Source of the DNA: Chlamydomonas sphaeroides
Taxonomy: Eukaryota > Chlorophyta > Chlorophyceae > Chlamydomonadales > Chlamydomonadaceae
NCBI GenBank assembly: GCA_001662425.1
Contig: BDDC01000388.1
Location: 1,115-22,069 of the forward strand
Length of the DNA: 20,955 nucleotides
Direction of reading: 5' to 3'
Of the stretch, positions 16,590 to 20,955 are shown piece after piece (within the stretch, counting starts at the first letter, position 1; every line of letters starts with the position of its first letter). The notes beneath the pieces were generated by a model that saw only the letters and a list, made by a program, of their open reading frames with translations, ran no database searches and was not told the origin of the DNA. A program made the translations under genes and the position numbers.

Positions 16590-19500
16590 TTAATTGCGAG
16601 GGACACCACAGCCATTCTGGAAGCTGCTGCCACTAGCCGGAAGGCCGCAAGCAAGCTCAGCGGCGCAGGCCCAGGTGCAGTTAGGCTCAAGCAGGCGACC
16701 GTGCTTTGCCGGAGGCGGGGCCGCCCAGCCGCCGCCGTCGGCCAGGGCGCCGCCGCCGCCCGAGAAGCCGCCGCTCTCACCAGCGCTGCCGACAGCGCCG
16801 GCTCCAGAAGGAGCGGGCGCGGAGCCCCATGGGGCCATCATGCCGTTGCAGCCTGGCTGCCAGGCGGCCATAGTCCCGGACGAGCCACCGCCGTTGGCAA
16901 CGAAGGCGGGGCGCATGTCCTGCGGCTGGCCGCCGAGGAAGCAGCCGCCGGCCTGGGCCGGGGCGGCGCTGTACGGGAACATTCCGTCGCTACCGCCGCC
17001 GCCGGTGGGCATGGTGACCGTTGATGGTTGCTGCTGCGCCGCCAGTTGGGCCGCCTGTGTCATGCCCCAAGCGGACGGCCGAAGCCAGTCTCGGGCATCG
17101 TCCGACCACTCGTCCGCCGACAGCTCTGCAGGGACGAGGGCAAGAGCGGCGGGCGGGGGGAGCAGGGTGTTAATCGAAGTGGGTCAGCCGAGGCAGAGGG
17201 CCCGTGGCACTGATTGGCACCGCCCAGCACAGGCAGCCGTGCCCACGGGAGGGCTCCTGCGGCCATACCCCTACCGCTGTACGGCAGCAGCGCTCACCCT
17301 CGTATAGAGCCGCCAGGTTGCTGTCGGCCCGTACAATGTCCTTGCCATTGCCGTACACCAGGCCACCGCCGTTGCCGCCAAGCAGGTTGCAGCCGGCGGC
17401 GCCGCCGAAGGCCGCCGGCGGGGCGTAGGCGTCGCCTGCAGCGGCCGGGCTGTAGGGCAGCGCGGCGGCATTGTTGTTTGCGTCGGTGTGCGGCAGGCCG
17501 CTGAAAGAGGAGCTGCGCGCGAACGAGGGCGGCGCCGCCAGGTGCGCGGCCGTGGGGCCGGTGGGCTGCAGGGCGCGGAAGGCTGGGTCTGGCTTGACGA
17601 CGGTGTTGCTGATGGAGCCGGGGTAGGGGCAGGGTGCGCCGCCGTAGCCTCCTGCGTGCGTGCAATGGGGGGGGGGGGCAGTGACAGGCGCCGGCCTTCC
17701 GTCAGGATGCAGGTAGGAGGGGTTGCTGCGAAGCAGTAGCAAAGGTCCCAAGCCCCTGGATGGGCGACATTGGGTGGACGACGACGGGGCGGGAAACCCT
17801 GAGATCCAGGGGTCGTGGTGGGCTCTCAGCTGCGACCGGCCCTGGCGCCGGCGGTCGCCACCCCGCCCTCCGGCTCCGTGAGCGCTTACCCTGGTGCAGC
17901 GAGCCCTGAGGCGCCGAGCTGCCGCCGCCCGCGCCCAAAGTAAAGCCGACCGCAGCCTGGCCGGCGGCGGCTGGGGCGGGAGCGCCTCCACAGCTATCGG
18001 CCATCAGCTCAGTGCCGTACGCGTAGGGGAAGACGCCGATGCCAAAGCCGGCGGCTGCCGCGGCTGCGGCTGCTGCGGCTGTGGCGCTGCCGCATGCCTC
18101 GGGCGGCGAGGCCTCCCGCTGCAGCACCGCCATGAGGCCGCTGGTGGCGGAGGCGGAGCGGCCCAGCAGCGCGCTGCCGGGCAGGGGGCCGCACTGCTCT
18201 GGCGGCACAAACGGCGACGGCAGCAGCTGCAGCGGCCGCTTGCTGCCGGCCAGCGGCGGCGGCGCCGCAGCCGCCGCCCAGGCCTCCGCGAAAGCGGCAG
18301 CGGCGCTGGCGCGGCCGGTGGCGGCAAGGGCAGCCGTCTCGTCCACCGGAGAAGTCTCCGAGGTCATGGACGCCCTGGCGGGGGCGACCACCATGCTGCC
18401 GCTGCCGCCGCTGCGCTGCAGCGCCGGTACCGGCGCCACCGCTGCCGCCAGGGGGTCGACCTCGCCGCTGACGCTGACGCGGGCGAAGCATCCGGTCACG
18501 GATCTGGCGGGCGAGGCGGGCGCCGCTGGAAGCACGCCTCCGCTGGACTGCACGCGCGGCAGCCCAGGCTGCGAGGACGACCGCAGCGGACCTAGCCACA
18601 CGGCCTCGGCCTCGGTCCCGACCTTGGGCTCCGGCCTGGGTGCGGCCGCCAGCGGCTGCAGCTGGGTGTTGGGCTCCAGCACGGCCAGCAGCGCGGCGTC
18701 GGCGTCGGCAGTGGAGACGTTGTCGAGGGGTGTGTCGGGGCCGTAGCGCACCAGGGAGGCGGCGGCGGGCGGGTTGCGGGCCCAGTGGCACACAGCGAAG
18801 GGCAGCCTGCGGCGGAGCGGGGCGGGGCGGGCCAGGGCCGGGTGCGGCGCGAGTCGGGGGTCGGCGCCGCTCGCAGTGAAGGGCCCCGGCATAGCCGCAT
18901 GAGTCCGGAACAACAGGGCGGCGAGTGTGGCGCCCCTCACTGCTGCCCAACTGTTCGCCCTCAGTTATCCCCTGCCCGACCGCCCGACCGCCCGCTCAGC
19001 GCACCAGATGTGGGCCGACGACCGCTTGGGCTCATCATGGTACCTGGGGGGGGGGGCGGCAGGCGGAGCAGGAGGGGGCCAGCAGCAGGCGTGTCGAACG
19101 AGGCGCCGTGCCCAGGTGTGGGAGCGGCCGCCGTATATGCAGGCAGGGCAGGGGGCGCCCGGCGGGGTTGGGAGCATCCAGGGGGTGGGTGGGCGAACTA
19201 GCGGCGGAGTGGGGGCTGCAGAGTGGGGCGGTGCTCCCGGCAAGCCCCTGTCCTCACTTAATCTCAAAGCGGCCGCTCTCGGGCTCGTAGGCCCGGATGG
19301 TGGCGGCACGCCAGCTGCCCCAGCCCGGCCAGGCGGTGGCGGGCTGCGACGGCGCTGACGAGCCGGGCCGCGGCCGCTCCTTGGCGGCGGCCGCGGCCAG
19401 CACCGCCGCGGCGGCGTCCTCCGAGGTCACGCCAGACCACCAGAAGCTGCGGGGGAGGGGCGTTGGGGCAGCAGTGGGTGGGATGCGCTGTAGCAAAGAG

Positions 19501-20038
19501 TTTGCGCCGAGCCTGGCCAGGCCTGGTTACGACGCACTGAAAGCCAAGTGATCCGCCTCGGCGCACCACCGCAAGCCCTCGCCTTCTCACATGTTGGCTT
19601 GGCGCCGGCGGAGTGCGTTGGCGCCCAGCTTCTCGCTCTCGGAGCGGAGCCAGTCGGCCAAGGGCACCTGGGTTGTTGGAACAAGCACGCGAGGGGCCCA
19701 TCGACGCAAGTTCAACCAATATCTCCATATGAAAACCGGCCTGGTGCGCCAGGCTGGAGCACAGCGGTGTCGAGCGTTCCGGCATGCCGCGCAACAGTCG
19801 GTCGAAACTCCAGTCGCAAGTAACCTGACACGCTTGCATTGCTTATGGTAAGAAAAGGCAGCTATTAATTGAATGCGACGCACGGGGACCGTTTATGCCT
19901 GACCTAAGGTAATCCTAGAAGTAATCGGAGTACGCACAAACATCGTTCTTACCCGCTCCTTGTCGCTGCCATCGACCGTCACGGTGACCTCCTCAAGCGG
20001 CGAGTGCTGCTTAAGGCTGGCGTGCGTGACGAAGTCCG
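16590..20038 (-). CDS. Multi-exon regulatory-looking protein, function unknown (5' end not resolved)
   Basis: Model: complement(join(16590..17125,17298..17651,17890..18806,19258..19446,19591..19667,19953..>20038)). All five introns are GT-AG and phase-consistent, giving 718 codons before the TAA at 16592-16590. The N-terminal visible part reads DFVTHASLKQHSPLEEVTV, then VPLADWLRSESEKLGANALR, then FWWSGVTSEDAAAAV and GSWRAATIRAYEPESGRFEI, then LPFAVCHWARNPP. An F-x-x-H-A...K...S/L-x-D-W-L order recalls SAND- or TDBD-like modules of plant nuclear proteins, and GSWRAATIRAYEPESGRF resembles a Tudor/agenet strand pair. Both are weak resemblances. The remaining roughly 570 residues are Ala/Gly/Pro/Ser-rich with an Ala run near 18040-18090, a short acidic-aromatic patch ELSADEWSDDARDWLRPSAW (about 17060-17125) and a Cys-containing C-terminus. 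No membrane segment or catalytic motif is seen. A nuclear or chromatin role is inference. The gene converges with the 11321 gene. Confidence 0.55.
18807..19257 (-). other. 451-bp intron of the unknown multi-exon gene
   Basis: The donor gtgagg begins at 19257 (after GAGATTAA, phase 2) and the acceptor ccgcag ends at 18807. Without this splice the frame hits TGA at once (19256-19254 region), whereas with it GRFEIK joins LPFAVC smoothly. A ten-base G run near 19047-19056 lies inside. Confidence 0.65.
19668..19952 (-). other. 285-bp intron of the unknown multi-exon gene, lower in GC
   Basis: The donor gtaaga follows GAGCGG on the minus strand at 19952, and the acceptor acccag ends at 19668; both sides are phase 0. 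The interior is richer in A/T than nearby exons, which matches its non-coding call. Confidence 0.6.
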
Positions 20039-20656
20039 CTAGAGACAGAACGCGACCCCCCTTGGCGAACGGTCGGTCTAGTGGTCGGAGTGCGCAGCAA
20101 GGCCCGGTGCAGACAACGAAGACGCTGGTCGCGCTAGACCCCTGGCCTATGAGCGGCCTGGCCGTCGCTGAGCGACAGTTTAGCGTGACATTGGGGCAAG
20201 CTAACGCCCACGGTAGGGCTAATACTTCTGTCATGCTGGGTAAGTCACTGGCGTCTATTAGTTACGCTTGTACGCGCGGCAGTAAGATAGAATTCGCAGC
20301 CGGGACGCGTCGCGAAAAACATTTTGTGCTTTTTCCGATGAGGCTGATGCCGAACCCTCTTAGGGTTGCGCGGTACACGTGGGAATTGGTTGCTAAGGTT
20401 CGTCCCATAATACATCCGGACAGCGCATGAGCAAGGCTAATACCCTCAAGCAAAGGTCAACCGCTTGTCGGCCTGGATGGCTTGGGCGCGCATGACGTCC
20501 CCACCTGACGGGCACCGGCTCCCGGGATGCGGAATGCTGTTTGCTAACACTTCGTATCAGGTCGTGTCGGTGCTAGTTGTACGGATTCGACCAGCCAACC
20601 CTAATTCTTAACTCGCCCAGCGAACAGCCCGAAGGCCTCCCGCTCGTGTCGGCCAC
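20039..20656. other. Lower-GC stretch without a supported gene (probable 5' intron or upstream region)
   Basis: Base composition is more balanced than in the rest of the window. Frames exist on both strands (plus 19960-20430, minus 20262-20453), but neither gives a recognisable protein. On the minus strand gttctgtctctag at 20039-20051 is a good acceptor for the exon ending at 20038. Reading through it instead gives GGRVLSLADF, which also looks like protein, so the exon may start further upstream. Confidence 0.35.
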
Positions 20657-20863
20657 CTGGCGCCGGCGGCTTGTGCGGACGATATTTTTGCGCATGAAGA
20701 TGCTCGATTTGTGCCCCCAGGAGCCTGAGTCGCGAGCCTAAGTCGCTAATGTCCGGGCCTGACCGGACCTTAAACTCCTTGCCGTAGCTTCGAGACAGCC
20801 GTGTTCGCCAACACCCGCACCGTGCCTTTCCTTTCCTGCTGCAGACGCGGCCGTCCCGGCACA
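20657..20863 (-). CDS. Possible 5' exon of the unknown multi-exon gene
   Basis: A minus-strand frame opens at an ATG at 20864-20862 (MCRDGRVCSRKGKARCGCWR) and reads on through KEFKVRSGPDISDLGSRL and EHLHAQKYRPHKPPAP. A donor-like ccag/gtggcc at 20657/20656 would leave one base and join in phase to the exon starting at 20038 (giving PAP-A-DFVTHA) across an intron of about 620 bp. The Cys/Arg/Lys-rich start could be a small basic or metal-binding segment. Support is only phase agreement and composition; the frame otherwise runs to a stop at 20601. Confidence 0.25.
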
Positions 20864-20929
20864 TGTAGTTGGGGGCGACCCCTTACCCCTACCCCTTGTA
20901 AGACTGCTTGTACTCATGTTGGCCCCCTT

Positions 20930-20955
20930 CCCCCCCCCCCCCCCCCCCCCCCCCC
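20930..20955 (+). repeat. Homopolymer run of 26 C at the window end
   Basis: The sequence from 20930 to the last base is only C. A homopolymer this long ending exactly at the edge suggests a contig end or a sequencing or assembly limit rather than a biological element. Confidence 0.85.

Noticed and set aside
19960..20430. 156-codon plus-strand frame
   Set aside because: It overlaps the phase-consistent minus-strand exon at 19953-20038 and has no recognisable feature.
20583..20592. GGTCGAATCC on the minus strand, resembling a tRNA T-loop
   Set aside because: No acceptor stem, anticodon arm or D-arm could be folded around it.
20884..20897. ttacccctacccct near the window end, slightly telomere-like
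   Set aside because: It does not match the plant/algal CCCTAAA or CCCTAAAA repeat and is not tandemly repeated.
1..20955. CRISPR array, insertion sequence, viral or toxin genes
   Set aside because: No regularly spaced direct repeats, no transposase or integrase motifs, and no viral or toxin hallmarks were seen in the conceptual translations.

Overview
The window looks like nuclear DNA from a GC-rich chlorophyte green alga (Chlorophyceae- or Chlorella-like). It is strongly GC-rich. The genes are cut into many exons by short GT-AG introns with C/T-rich acceptors. The proteins are full of alanine, glycine, proline, serine and glutamine runs, and several simple-sequence repeats lie inside exons. 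There is no bacterial operon layout, no CRISPR array and no rRNA. I found no convincing tRNA. The organism call is inferred from this style, not from a marker gene.

Layout from left to right. (1) Complement, <1-2955: the 5' part (at least 829 residues) of a nuclear-looking protein with a long P/G/Q/A-rich middle. Its last visible exon has a segment resembling the SNAPC3/SNAP50 family (snRNA promoter-binding complex). The gene runs off the left edge. (2) 2956-3493: a divergent intergenic region that probably holds both promoters. (3) Plus strand, 3494-10870: a 14-exon gene for a leucine-rich repeat protein that I recognise as XRRA1-like, with a disordered N-terminal extension of about 700 residues. 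All 13 splice junctions keep phase. The last exon holds an 11-copy GGCGCA hexamer where the reading frame seems to slip. (4) Plus strand, 11321-11725: an intronless 134-residue protein with a conserved-looking GYVFK...GLGYY motif. (5) 11726-16589: mostly non-coding. It holds two phase-compatible exon-like pieces at 12151-12216 and from 12500, and a long A/C-rich, G-poor stretch with a (CA)10 microsatellite. (6) Complement, 16590 to at least 20038: the 3' six exons (718 codons) of a regulatory-looking multi-exon protein; its 5' end was not resolved. (7) 20039 to the end: lower-GC sequence with one possible 5' exon, ending in a run of 26 C that probably marks a contig or gap edge.

Genes 1 and 2 are divergent, genes 2 and 3 are in tandem, and genes 3 and 4 converge. 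Nothing shows that the four genes act in one pathway. The proteins point to nuclear functions (gene 1, perhaps gene 4) and a structural scaffold role (gene 2). I saw no clear new multi-gene system. The points most worth checking are the frame break in the XRRA1-like gene, the SNAPC3 assignment, the unassigned multi-exon gene and the orphan exons near 12.2-12.7 kb.
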